A stretch of 64,000 nt of DNA from Marivivens sp. (GCA_017643845.1 JAEPMR010000006.1:1-64000); one strand, 5' to 3'. Counted from the first letter of the stretch, positions 1 to 7,662 are shown. Notes: generated from the sequence alone by a model not told the origin. Program-made: numbers and translations.

Positions 1-252
1 CCGGCTCTCGATCCCCGCCTTCGCCAACACCGCGTCGAGGGCTTCAAGCTCTGCGGCCGTCACCTTCACACTGACCGCGGAGACCGGGATCGCGGCATCC
101 GTCTGGCGCTCGGCATCGGCTTTGAGCGTGTACTGGATCGCCCGCGCCGACACGCCAAACCGTTCCGCCAGCACTGATGTGGAAACGCCTTCCGCAGCTT
201 CGCGAACGATCTCCATGCGTTCCGCATCTGAGAGACGTTTTGAGCGCGACAT
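1..252 (-). CDS. HTH protein, 5' part; probable mobilisation accessory
   Basis: The reading frame opens with ATG at 252 behind a G-rich ribosome site (GGGGG about 10 nt upstream) and stays open for 84 codons to the window edge. It begins MSRSKRLSDAERMEIVREAA. Residues about 8-45 look like a helix-turn-helix (VSTSVLAERFGVSARAIQYT), followed by a charged segment and VTAAELEALDAVLAKAGI. Small proteins of this kind often lie just upstream of a relaxase on rhodobacterial plasmids, and the hairpin region 300 bp behind this start would fit an oriT. The mobilisation role is inferred; the HTH is visible. The C-terminus and the next gene lie outside the window. Confidence 0.6.
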   Translation of the reverse strand, partial: MSRSKRLSDAERMEIVREAAEGVSTSVLAERFGVSARAIQYTLKADAERQTDAAIPVSAVSVKVTAAELEALDAVLAKAGIESR

Positions 253-555
253 GCGAAGAAAGACCCCCTATTTCCTGCCACCTTCCACCAAGGCTGCCCC
301 TACCTTACGATATTATACCAAGCTGTCAATTATATACTTACGTCGCATTCAGTCTCAGGCAGCCTTGGTGTCCGCTTCCCCCGCGGCCCGCAGGGACGCG
401 GCTCTGCCGCCCTCACCACCGGGCGACCCACCTGTCCCAGGGGTCCCGTCCGCCAGCCCCGCCCGAGGGTCTGGCTGAACGCCAAGTGTTCGGACGGAAC
501 CGCGGGCGGGCGCAAACCCCACCGGCAGGGCGGACAGGCAGGGTCAAGGAGGGCC

Positions 556-618
556 AGATTTGGGTCCCCAAATCTCTGCCGCAAAAACCGGGAGGCCCTG
601 GCCGATAGGTTTTTGCGG
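556..618. other. Candidate oriT: nested inverted repeats
   Basis: Two inverted repeats lie in a gene-free stretch. At 556-575, AGATTTGGG and CCCAAATCT are perfect 9-bp arms around TC. At 579-589 and 608-618, CCGCAAAAACC and GGTTTTTGCGG are perfect 11-bp arms around an 18-nt loop that itself holds GGCC-rich repeats. Transfer origins usually combine such repeats with a nick site and lie upstream of mobilisation genes, as here (HTH gene at 252-1). No known nick motif was recognised, so this could also be a replication or terminator structure. Confidence 0.3.
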
Positions 619-766
619 ATGGCCCCCTTGAGGCTGACTGGCCGGTCTGTCGCGGCCTGATCATTCCGGGGGGAGTGCGTCCGTTGAACGCGCAGCGACC
701 GGCACCAAGGAGAGGTCGCTGTTGGCGATCACTTGCGCCGGAACCGGCATCCCTGGAACTGGGGCA

Positions 767-797
767 GGGCCGCCCCAAGATCGTCCTGGGGCGGCCC
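767..797 (-). terminator. Hairpin after the DUF736-like gene
   Basis: GGGCCGCCCCA (767-777) and TGGGGCGGCCC (787-797) form a perfect 11-bp stem with a 9-nt loop, 17 bases past the stop codon of the minus-strand gene at 814. No clear U-tract follows, so termination strength is uncertain. Confidence 0.5.
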
Positions 798-813
798 ATC
801 CTCGTCAGAGGAT

Positions 814-1020
814 TTAGTCCTGGGGATCTTTCGCGCTCGGCGGGAACATCACCAGCTCCGAGACCGCGACCGGGAAGTCGAGCTTGAGGCTGAAGAACTC
901 CGAGCCGTCCCCGTTGCGGGTGTTGCGGAACATCGCACCCACGCGCTGAAAGCGGGTGCGCTCCTGGCCATCGGTGTCGGTGAACTTGACGGGGACGGTG
1001 GCGACGTAGTGGTTGGTCAT
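814..1020 (-). CDS. DUF736-like small protein
   Basis: 68 aa starting at ATG 1020 behind AAGGAG. The central part, VGAMFRNTRNGDGSEFFSLK followed by LDFPVAVSELVMFPP, resembles the DUF736 core (VGAAW...NxxGxxYLSLKLD...) also found twice in the protein at 7726-8454. DUF736 proteins are small and plasmid-borne, without an established biochemical role. The match is by eye and N-terminally weak, so the family call is tentative; that this is a gene is well supported by the ribosome site, length and following hairpin. A decayed relative lies divergently at about 1209-1400. Confidence 0.65.
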   Translation of the reverse strand: MTNHYVATVPVKFTDTDGQERTRFQRVGAMFRNTRNGDGSEFFSLKLDFPVAVSELVMFPPSAKDPQD

Positions 1021-1208
1021 TTGGGTTACTCCTTGTTGCGATGGGGATCCGCCAGCACGGGGGCAAGAGGCCCGGTCGCAAGCGCAAATGCGGAGGGTCC
1101 GCGGCTCCGCCGTGGAAGCCGTATTTGTGCTTGCCGAAGCGTAAGCTGAGGGCACGATTGGGCCGACCCCGTGCGATCCACATCTATGAGCAAAAAGGAG
1201 TGATCCGG

Positions 1209-1400
1209 ATGACCCTTGCTATCACGCAGCCGCCACCATCCGCGTCCGCGTCCCGCCGATCCTGGCCCGGGTGCTGACGGAGCCCGCCCGCGTAGATGCA
1301 ATGTTCCGAAACACCACCCGAGGGACGCGCAAGTCTTCAGCCTCAAGTGGGACGTCTCGACCCCTCGCGTCTTGCCCCGCTGACGATGTGCGTGAGGTGC
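1209..1400 (+). pseudogene. Decayed copy of the DUF736-like gene
   Basis: ATG 1209 has a good ribosome site (AAGGAGTGATCCGG), but its frame stops after 22 codons. A shifted frame reads YHAAATIRVRVPPILARV, then LTEPARVDAMFRNTTRGT, and a third frame continues QVFSLKWDVS. Together they mirror the order VATVPVKF..FQRVGAMFRNTRNGDG..FFSLKLDF of the gene at 814-1020. At least two frameshifts separate the matching blocks, so I read it as a dead paralogue on the opposite strand. By-eye alignment only. Confidence 0.4.
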
Positions 1401-1531
1401 GCACCATCCCGAGCCCATACCGATGCGGATGGGCCGCACTCTGACGGACTGGGTAGAGGGATAACGCTGCTGGCCGCCGCAGACTACCGATAACGCGTGA
1501 CCGACCGCACGCGCCGTGAGACATGACGAAA

Positions 1532-1552
1532 GGGCCGCGCCAAGCGCGACCC
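1532..1552 (-). terminator. Terminator of the DUF2493 gene
   Basis: GGGCCGCGC (1532-1540), loop CAA, GCGCGACCC (1544-1552): a 9-bp stem with one G-U pair directly after the minus-strand stop at 1560. On the minus strand it is followed by CTTTCGT. Confidence 0.5.
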
Positions 1553-1559
1553 CCTCTCT

Positions 1560-2489
1560 TCAATCCTGCGCAGTCTTCTTAGCCGGGTCCGCAACCCGCA
1601 TGACCGTCAGGCCTTTCGCTTCCGCCTTCTGCCCGAGGTTCAGCGCGACCCCGTTGCCTCCGAAGAGAACAACCCCCGTCGCCGCAAACTTGTCGTCCAG
1701 CATCTCGTCATTGCACTTGAACGGTGCCGCCCGCCCGTGCGCGGACCAGCGCGGATCGAAGCGCGCTTGTGCTATCCCGCGTGCCCGGGCCCACCGAGCC
1801 GCAATCATCTCCGCCCCGTGCTTGCCACCCTTGTGGCAGAGGAAGATCTCCTGATTGCGGTTCTGCTTGATCCGTTCGCGAACCTTGTCGAGCGTGTTGA
1901 AGATCACATCGACATCGGTCCAGTCGGTGGCGCCTGAGACGATCAGGGGCACCCCCTCGACTTTCGACTTCTCGGCAGTCTCGCGGTCGTGCTGCTCCAG
2001 GAGCTGCCGTGCCTCGAAGACCGCCCCGGTTTCTTGCGCCCGGACGCTTGCGCGCGACCCGGCTGCCGGGATGAAGGCGTGGCCCGTCTCGATCTCGTAG
2101 CATTCCGCCGCAGCCTCGCTCATCACCTCGATGGCGCCGACAATCTCGCGCAGCTGCACAAAGCGCGCCTGCGCCTCCTCAATGGCGGTCTCGGCGATCT
2201 CCGATCCGTCGTGGGATTTTGCCAGCGCGCCGATCTTGTCGGCGGTGCGGTCGACCTCTTTGCCAAGCGCCACCTTGCGGCGCTGCAGGATCGTGGCGAG
2301 CCCATGGGCCAGCGGTTCGATTTCTGCCTCAAGCCCGGTTCCTCGCAGCTGACCGAGCAGAGCCTCGAAGCTCTCGCGGATGATGCTGTCCTGCAGAATG
2401 TGATCCTCGGGGATCGGGAGCTGTGCGTCCTTCTCGGTCAGCCCGAAAAGCTCGATGGTCTCGTAGATGTTTGCAGTGTCGTAAGCCAT
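1560..2489 (-). CDS. DUF2493 (SLOG-fold) domain protein
   Basis: 309 aa from ATG 2489 (MAYDTANIYETIELFGLTEK). The N-terminal two thirds are helical and charged. Residues about 195-255 form the DUF2493 core: VSGATDWTDVDVIFNTLDKV, then IFLCHKGGKHGAEMIAARWA with the glycine-rich nucleotide-binding-like loop. DUF2493 belongs to the SLOG superfamily, predicted to bind nucleotide-derived ligands. This long version is common on alphaproteobacterial plasmids next to ArdC, ParB-like and Strawberry-notch genes, as found from 8 kb here. Function is not established. The frame is open upstream of 2489 but lacks family character there, so the later ATG was chosen. Confidence 0.8.
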   Translation of the reverse strand: MAYDTANIYETIELFGLTEKDAQLPIPEDHILQDSIIRESFEALLGQLRGTGLEAEIEPLAHGLATILQRRKVALGKEVDRTADKIGALAKSHDGSEIAETAIEEAQARFVQLREIVGAIEVMSEAAAECYEIETGHAFIPAAGSRASVRAQETGAVFEARQLLEQHDRETAEKSKVEGVPLIVSGATDWTDVDVIFNTLDKVRERIKQNRNQEIFLCHKGGKHGAEMIAARWARARGIAQARFDPRWSAHGRAAPFKCNDEMLDDKFAATGVVLFGGNGVALNLGQKAEAKGLTVMRVADPAKKTAQD

Positions 2490-3081
2490 GTCTGGTCTCC
2501 AGTATTCGGTTGAGGAGCCACCACGTGAGTGTGGGGGCATGGCCGAATGTCTGGTTTCCGAATCTGCCCGGGTCAGGGACGGCGCAGCCGCCGGCTTGCC
2601 GGGCGCAAAAGTTTTCCGAGCGCAACACCCCACACATGCGCGCCCTCACGCACGGGACCGCCCCGCGCCACAGACCCCGCCCGCGCCGAAAAGTTTTGCG
2701 ATCCTTGACGCGGGCTGATTTGGGGGCCATCCGGAGGATATGCTTCCGCACTCATGTGTGTGTGTTTTGACGGTAGGGTTGCCCGACACGAGCAGGCAAA
2801 CGGCCCGACCGGACGCGGGAGACGGATGGAGCGCCGGGATCGTTTTGCTCCGCAAAACAGACCAGAGCGCAATCCGGCGGAGCGGCCGGGGAGGGACGTG
2901 CTCGCGAGGCGGGCAAACCGGGGGCCTGGGTGCAACGCCGCGGTGAGGCCGCATGGCCGAATGCGCGACGGACCGAAGGGCCGTTCTCCCCTGCGACACG
3001 CGAAGCCGAGCTGGGGAGGCCGTAAGGCTAGAACGAAGAAGAGCTTCGCATTAATTTTCTTCCATCAGGCCGTGCAAACAA
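2490..3081. other. Gene-free GC-rich stretch
   Basis: I found no supported gene in these 590 bases; the open frames are short and compositionally biased. A perfect 7-bp hairpin, GTTTTGC TCC GCAAAAC, lies at 2842-2858. The promoter of the DUF2493 gene should be at the left end, but no convincing -35/-10 pair was seen. Confidence 0.4.
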
Positions 3082-3567
3082 TCAGTATCGCGCGAGGCGC
3101 CTATTGATTTCCCTGATGGGAAGTCTGCATCTTGGATGATCACGAACCGCTTCGAGACCCGACATGAGGAGGGCGGTCGAACAAACCTCGTGACGTTCCA
3201 TCTCATCGAAGACCCACAAGACGCCGTGCATCGCGATTTCTTGGCGCTCGGCCTCAGCCCTGAGCGCACCGTCTCCGGTAAGGAGAACCCAATCCCTTCC
3301 AGCCGCCAGGCAAAATGCAAAGACATCTGGCGTCGACAACATAGATTTCGCCCGCTTCAGTTCTGTCGCACGTGCGGTTTCTTCTGGAGTGAGCTCTTCC
3401 ACTCTCAGACCCAGATCGATCAGATTAGGACCCATCCAGTCGAGGAGTTCCGCTTCATAAAGAATATCTGGGACAACAAAATCATAGGGGAGATCAAAGA
3501 GCCTCGCCGTCAGCGAGGCTCTTTCAATGTCGATCAGGACGGAGGTATCAGAAACAAGAACTTGCAC
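3082..3567 (-). CDS. PIN-domain protein, partner of XRE/ImmA
   Basis: 161 aa, GTG start at 3567, 7 nt after the stop of the upstream regulator. PIN hallmarks are visible: VSDTSVLIDIE (Asp7), acidic residues near 38-40 in LYEAELLDW, TPDVFAFCLA (Asp81) and LLTGDGALR (Asp99). PIN proteins are metal-dependent RNases, often toxins. An Xre-COG2856 (ImmA/IrrE) gene followed by a PIN gene is a described class of two-gene toxin-antitoxin module, and this pair has that architecture and is evidently cotranscribed. It may instead be an accessory of the CBASS regulator. Toxic activity is inferred. Confidence 0.8.
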   Translation of the reverse strand: MQVLVSDTSVLIDIERASLTARLFDLPYDFVVPDILYEAELLDWMGPNLIDLGLRVEELTPEETARATELKRAKSMLSTPDVFAFCLAAGRDWVLLTGDGALRAEAERQEIAMHGVLWVFDEMERHEVCSTALLMSGLEAVRDHPRCRLPIREINRRLARY

Positions 3568-3574
3568 ATGGGCA

Positions 3575-4636
3575 CTATGCCATGTGGTCCAACCGTTCTT
3601 CCAGTTCTTTTACTCGTATTTCGAGAAGCTCAGCCGCGCGAGACAACCCAATCAATCCCTCGGAGAGGGCACGAAAACACAACCTCTGAAAGCGGTCCGG
3701 TTCTTCTCGCTCCCACGGAATGGAATTTGGCTCCTCGAACGGCTCATCCCGCCAACCACGTTGCTTATAGACCTTGAAAAGGCGCGCAAAGGTTGCCTGA
3801 TTGATGATCTCCAAATCTTTGCACCGATACGTAAGAGCTTGAATGCTAACGCCAAACCGGTCCTTCAGGCTAATGAGTTCTCCGATGCTTATGTCCGTTC
3901 TGCGGGCACCAATTTCCTGCCGAAGAACTTCCGCCGGGACAAGGAACGCACCAGCAAATCGATTTGCGGCGCGTTCGGAATCGCACCCGTCTGCGACTTT
4001 GAGCACCATGTGGCCCAGTTCGTGAGCTAAACTGAAGCGTTTCCGCTCAGACCAAGTGTTCTTCTTGATCATAATCACGCGCGCGGAATGCTGTTCTTTC
4101 CAACGCACTTTCGCCGCAAGCCCGTCAACTCGATCAACATCCAAAGACAGCACTTTGATCCCGTGCTCCTCGAGGAGTTCGGCAAGCATTGGAATCGGGT
4201 CATGACCCAGCTGCCAAGAAGCACGCATGTTGCGAGCCGCGTCCTCGGCATCACGAACATCGGCCACCCAATAGGGGGCTTCGTGCGGGGAATCCCATTC
4301 CTGGCTCGAAAGATTCAGCAAGCTTTCGATAGCTAGGTACTTTTCAACCATATTAAGCGTCTTGGCTTCGATCGTCGCGATCTCTTTGGCTGAAGAGCTG
4401 GCTGACTTGCGAAACTCAACGCCTTCCAACTCAAGCTCATCATCGCTGAGCAAAAAATCCACAGAGATGCCGAGTGCGCGGGCAAGACTTAGCAGCACGC
4501 CCGATCCGGGCATGTCTTCATTGCGCTCGTACTTGCCAATGGCTTGAGCGGACACCTTGTTCTCCATGGCATCAGAAAGTGCACGTAGCGAGAGGCCAGA
4601 TGCCGCCCGGGCTCCTTTGAGTCTCTTGCCAATCAT
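3575..4636 (-). CDS. XRE HTH fused to ImmA/IrrE metallopeptidase (CapH-CapP-like)
   Basis: 353 aa from ATG 4636. Residues 3-65 are an XRE-type helix-turn-helix (MIGKRLKGARAASGLSLRAL..QAIGKYERNEDMPG). Residues about 145-260 are a COG2856/ImmA-IrrE zinc peptidase: AHELGHMVL gives His205-Glu206-His209, and SERAANRFAGAFLVP supplies the usual third ligand near Glu221. Proteins of this fusion type repress a promoter until the peptidase is triggered. Separate HTH (CapH) and peptidase (CapP) proteins are known to control CBASS operons and respond to DNA damage. This gene diverges from the CBASS operon, so such a role is likely; it may also be the antitoxin for the PIN protein. Both roles are inferred. 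Confidence 0.85.
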   Translation of the reverse strand: MIGKRLKGARAASGLSLRALSDAMENKVSAQAIGKYERNEDMPGSGVLLSLARALGISVDFLLSDDELELEGVEFRKSASSSAKEIATIEAKTLNMVEKYLAIESLLNLSSQEWDSPHEAPYWVADVRDAEDAARNMRASWQLGHDPIPMLAELLEEHGIKVLSLDVDRVDGLAAKVRWKEQHSARVIMIKKNTWSERKRFSLAHELGHMVLKVADGCDSERAANRFAGAFLVPAEVLRQEIGARRTDISIGELISLKDRFGVSIQALTYRCKDLEIINQATFARLFKVYKQRGWRDEPFEEPNSIPWEREEPDRFQRLCFRALSEGLIGLSRAAELLEIRVKELEERLDHMA

Positions 4637-4655
4637 AACGTCCTCCCAGTGGGTG

Positions 4656-4765
4656 GTTTACATTTCACCCATATGATTGATATTTTGTAAACTACAACGC
4701 TTGAAAGCGCGGCAGATTGTCCCTAATTTGTAACATGAGGCCAAAGGAAAGGCAAATTTGTAAAC
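4656..4765. promoter_or_regulatory. Divergent control region with GTTTAC/GTAAAC half-sites
   Basis: Between the XRE/ImmA gene and the CBASS operon lie GTTTAC (4656-4661) and GTAAAC (4687-4692), an inverted pair, and a further TTTGTAAAC ending at 4765, plus a weaker TTTGTAAC near 4728. A plus-strand promoter is readable: TTGAAA (4701-4706), 17-nt spacer, TAATTT (4724-4729), overlapped by the weaker site. This is what an XRE repressor controlling both directions would need. Binding is inferred. Confidence 0.55.
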
Positions 4766-4817
4766 CGCCAAATCGCCCCAAGAGGCGCTAAACAGGCAAA
4801 GAAACGAGGAAGCAGCC

Positions 4818-4925
4818 ATGAACATACCGTTTGCGGGCGACCTGTCGTCAAGGTTTCAGAGCATCGTGGGACTGCCTGATGGTGGGCTGGCTGAGCCAAC
4901 CCTCGAAAAGCGAGGTGCATCATGA
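4818..4925 (+). CDS. Possible 35-aa leader ORF of the CBASS operon
   Basis: ATG 4818 follows AGGA at a 7-nt spacing, and the frame runs 35 codons (MNIPFAGDLSSRFQSIVGLP...KRGAS). Its stop TGA (4923-4925) overlaps the ATG of capV (4922-4924), the arrangement expected for translational coupling. No family recognised, no membrane segment. It may be a real small protein, a coupling leader, or chance. The good ribosome site and exact ATGA overlap argue against chance. Confidence 0.4.
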   Translation: MNIPFAGDLSSRFQSIVGLPDGGLAEPTLEKRGAS

Positions 4926-5908
4926 GACGTATCCTAAGCATCGATGGTGGCGGCATCAAAGGCACCCAACCGGCAGCCTTTCTGGCGGGTTTGGAAGAAG
5001 ACCTTGATGAACCGATTGGCCGCTACTTTGACCTGATTGCGGGAACGTCAACCGGGGGTATTCTCGCGATCGGCCTAGCCCTCGGCATCAAGGCCAAGAC
5101 CCTCCTCGAACTCTACGAAAATCGCGGGCCGACGATTTTCGGGCAAGCGGGGGACAACAGCTGGTTCGGGCGAAAGGCTCGGGACGCGCGTGCCGCCTTG
5201 CGTCACCTGGTCAAGCCGAAGCACGATGCATCGACGCTTCGGGACGAACTCCATGCCGTCCTTGGCGACAAGCTCATCGGCGAAGCGGAGACCCGGTTGC
5301 TGATCCCGGCCTGGGATGCCGATCAGCGCAGCGTCTACATCTACAAGACGTCACATCATCCACGGCTTACCAAGGATTACCGGAAGCCGGCCCTTGACGC
5401 GGCGATGGCGACGTCTGCCGCTCCGACCTATTTCGCGCGCCACAAGACGGTGGATGATGTCGGGCTTCTCGATGGCGGCACCTGGTGCAACAATCCGGTG
5501 GGCGTCGCGACTGTCGAAGCGATCTCGATGCTTGGCTGGTCTCCGCAGGACCTGCACATCCTGAGCCTCGGCTGTGTCGACGAGGTCTACATGCTTTCTG
5601 AATCCCCCGGCAAGGCCGGTCTAGGATTGAAGGCCCTCAGCCTTCTCATGGATGGGCAATCCCGCGGTGCGCTCGGCATTGCCCGTCATCTGACAGGCGA
5701 TCCGCACGACCGGATGGCTGTTCACCGGTATTCGCCGAGCGTGCCACAGGGTTTCTTTTCCCTCGACGACACCACAAAGATCCAGAGGCTCAAGGGGCTT
5801 GGCTCCTCGAGCGCCCGGTACGCGAGCCCCACCCTGACCCCCGTCTTCTTCCAGCAACCTGCCGAGCCGTTCGTGCCCGTGCATCAACTCGAACGGAATG
5901 CAGCATGA
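4922..5908 (+). CDS. capV: CBASS effector: patatin-like phospholipase CapV
   Basis: 328 aa. The patatin signature is complete: oxyanion loop DGGGIKG (residues 8-14), nucleophile elbow GTSTGG with Ser43, and the dyad aspartate in DGG (Asp184). Patatin-like CapV proteins are lipases switched on by a cyclic dinucleotide, 3'3'-cGAMP in characterised examples, and degrade the inner membrane of infected cells. It lies first in the operon and its stop overlaps the start of the nucleotidyltransferase gene (ATGA at 5905), so the two are translated together. The activating nucleotide here is not known. High confidence in family and system; gene symbol by analogy. Confidence 0.93.
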   Translation: MRRILSIDGGGIKGTQPAAFLAGLEEDLDEPIGRYFDLIAGTSTGGILAIGLALGIKAKTLLELYENRGPTIFGQAGDNSWFGRKARDARAALRHLVKPKHDASTLRDELHAVLGDKLIGEAETRLLIPAWDADQRSVYIYKTSHHPRLTKDYRKPALDAAMATSAAPTYFARHKTVDDVGLLDGGTWCNNPVGVATVEAISMLGWSPQDLHILSLGCVDEVYMLSESPGKAGLGLKALSLLMDGQSRGALGIARHLTGDPHDRMAVHRYSPSVPQGFFSLDDTTKIQRLKGLGSSSARYASPTLTPVFFQQPAEPFVPVHQLERNAA

Positions 5909-7104
5909 ACCAGATCTTCTCGCACCCCCTCACCGATACCGCCATTCAGCGGCGGGCGCAGGTCTTCACGATCCTCGAAGAAATCTGCCAGGAGCTGGAA
6001 TGGACTCAGACCCAGTTCGAAAAGGCCCGTACCAGCTACGAGGCCGTCGCAGACTGGTTGGCCGGATCGAGCGACCCGATGCTTGCTTCACTCCATGTCT
6101 ATCTGCACGGCTCTGGCGCACTCGGCACCTCGATCAAACCGATCGGACGCGACGAGTTCGATGTCGACCTGATCAGCTTCATCCTTGACCTCGGCCCGGA
6201 GATCGCACCGGCACGCCTGAAGGCTGCGATCGGCGAGCGCCTGCGCGAACACGCTTACTATGCGTCTATTCTGGAAGAAAAGAAGCGCTGCTGGCGTCTG
6301 AACTACGCCGGTGACTTCCACCTCGACATCTCCCCAACCATTTCCAATCCCAACTGCATGAACGGCGGTGAGCTGGTGCCCGATCGCAAGCTACGGGACT
6401 GGCACGCGACGAATCCTCGGGCCTATCGGGCCCTTTTCGACGAACGGGCGGCCCTGGTCCCGAGGATGACGCAGTCGATCATCGCGTCACAGCGCGATGC
6501 GGCGACGACAGAGCCTTTCCCGGTGCGCCAGTCCGTCAAGGGTATACTGAGACGGACAGTTCAACTCTTGAAGCGTCACCGGGATCTGGAGTTCCTGCAT
6601 GTTCAGGGAGAGATCGCGCCGATCTCGATCATCATCACGACCTTGGCCATGCGATCCTATGAGATGTGCGTCAGGCGCCACGTTTTCGCGGACGAACTCC
6701 AGGTGCTGATCGACACGATCCGCCTGATGCCGATCTTCATCGAGCGGCCTTTGGTCAACGGCCGCCAGATCTACGCGGTCTGGAACGAGACCACCAACGG
6801 CGAGAACTTTGCCGAGCGATGGAATGAAGAACCCGCGCGGGTCGAAGCCTTCTACAAATGGCATAGCAAGGCACTTGCCGACTTTGAAGCGCTGCGGGAC
6901 CTCGTCGGCCTAGACGCCATTGTCGGCTCCATGAAGGACAGCCTGGGTGACAAACTTGTTGCTCGAACAATGAACCGGCGGATGGACGCGCTGAACGAGG
7001 GGCGGAAGACGGGCGCTCTCGTGCTTGGTGCGGGTGTTGGCCTCACCACCCAAAAAATGGCCGCTTCGACGCCCGTTCCCAAGAACGAGTTTTTCGGGGA
7101 CTAA
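5905..7104 (+). CDS. CBASS CD-NTase (cGAS-like nucleotidyltransferase)
   Basis: 399 aa. The active site reads HGSGALGTSIKP (Gly69-Ser70) and DEFDVDL with Asp86 and Asp88. The third metal ligand is in FHLDIS (Asp141). This is the cGAS/DncV-like fold that makes cyclic oligonucleotides when phage is sensed. The C-terminus ends in NEFFGD, a flexible tail after a hydrophobic glycine-rich stretch. In E2-only CBASS the cyclase C-terminus is reported to be processed and joined to the E2 and other proteins through a glycine, so the penultimate Gly398 with an extra Asp is notable. Clade and product cannot be assigned by eye; the CapV partner suggests a cGAMP-type dinucleotide. Confidence 0.93.
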   Translation: MNQIFSHPLTDTAIQRRAQVFTILEEICQELEWTQTQFEKARTSYEAVADWLAGSSDPMLASLHVYLHGSGALGTSIKPIGRDEFDVDLISFILDLGPEIAPARLKAAIGERLREHAYYASILEEKKRCWRLNYAGDFHLDISPTISNPNCMNGGELVPDRKLRDWHATNPRAYRALFDERAALVPRMTQSIIASQRDAATTEPFPVRQSVKGILRRTVQLLKRHRDLEFLHVQGEIAPISIIITTLAMRSYEMCVRRHVFADELQVLIDTIRLMPIFIERPLVNGRQIYAVWNETTNGENFAERWNEEPARVEAFYKWHSKALADFEALRDLVGLDAIVGSMKDSLGDKLVARTMNRRMDALNEGRKTGALVLGAGVGLTTQKMAASTPVPKNEFFGD

Positions 7105-7109
7105 GCGCG

Positions 7110-7586
7110 ATGGCAGGATCGACCACAAGAAACCGGCTGACACTACCCCAGCAGTACCTGTTCCTGCAGAAGTCCAAGACAGTAGCCGGCGAAGGGGTGC
7201 TCGGTCCGCGCCGGTTGGAATGGCATTTTCGCGCACAACCTACGCCGCTTTCCCGGACGTATCAGGTCACCCTTGTCCTCGAAAGGGACGGGACGCCGGA
7301 TGTTCGTGTCGTAGATCCTGACCTGAGGTTGCTTGCCGGTGAGCGCGACCTGCCGCATATCTACCATAACCCGGATCGGCTCTGTCTCTATCTGCCCGGG
7401 ACCGGGCAATGGGACGCCAGCAAACGTTTGGACCTCACCATCATCCCCTGGACCCACCTCTGGCTGATCTATTTCGAGGAATGGCTCGTGTCGGACGACT
7501 GGAAGGGCGGGGGAAAACACCCCGGGGAGGATGACCCAGACGAGGGCAACCGCGCGTTACGCCGCAGCCTTCAACGACAGCGCTAA
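7110..7586 (+). CDS. CBASS stand-alone E2-like protein
   Basis: 158 aa, starting 5 nt after the cyclase stop. The core HIYHNPDRLCLYLPGTGQW (residues 83-101), then IIPWTHLWLIYFEEWLVSDD with WKGGGKH, is the pattern of the bacterial E2-like family of CBASS. Cys92 in LCLY is the expected catalytic cysteine. No E1 or JAB peptidase gene follows; the next gene is convergent and unrelated. This makes a type II-short CBASS, in which a single E2 modifies the cyclase by ubiquitin-like conjugation. The last 25 residues are charged and probably disordered. Family call is by motif and context. Confidence 0.85.
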   Translation: MAGSTTRNRLTLPQQYLFLQKSKTVAGEGVLGPRRLEWHFRAQPTPLSRTYQVTLVLERDGTPDVRVVDPDLRLLAGERDLPHIYHNPDRLCLYLPGTGQWDASKRLDLTIIPWTHLWLIYFEEWLVSDDWKGGGKHPGEDDPDEGNRALRRSLQRQR

Positions 7587-7662
7587 AACCCTCTGTTATA
7601 CTCATTGTCTAATTTGAACCTGATCGCAAGTAGGTGGCGTCCTTCATGCAAACGGACACGAA

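Larger units (their letters stand above)
253..813. other. Non-coding stretch
   Basis: No convincing gene between the HTH gene and the DUF736-like gene. Bases 253-350 are relatively AT-rich and could hold the HTH gene promoter. The rest is GC-rich with several hairpins: the two inverted repeats at 556-618 and the stem at 767-797. Confidence 0.5.

Noticed and set aside
413-1183. Long minus-strand frame across 413-1183
   Set aside because: Overlaps the supported 68-aa gene and the oriT-like hairpins, with low-complexity translation; treated as chance.
2842-2858. GTTTTGC/GCAAAAC hairpin as a terminator or origin element
   Set aside because: Seven base pairs only, no T-run, and not next to a gene end; mentioned only as part of the gene-free stretch.
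4818-7586. Operon as a Thoeris, Pycsar or patatin-only defence system
   Set aside because: The CD-NTase with GS and DxD motifs and the E2-like protein identify CBASS; no TIR, cyclase of the Pyc type or SLOG effector is present.
7587-7662. Further CBASS genes (Cap3-like JAB peptidase) after the E2 gene
   Set aside because: Only 76 bases before the terminator; the next gene is a convergent DUF736 protein.
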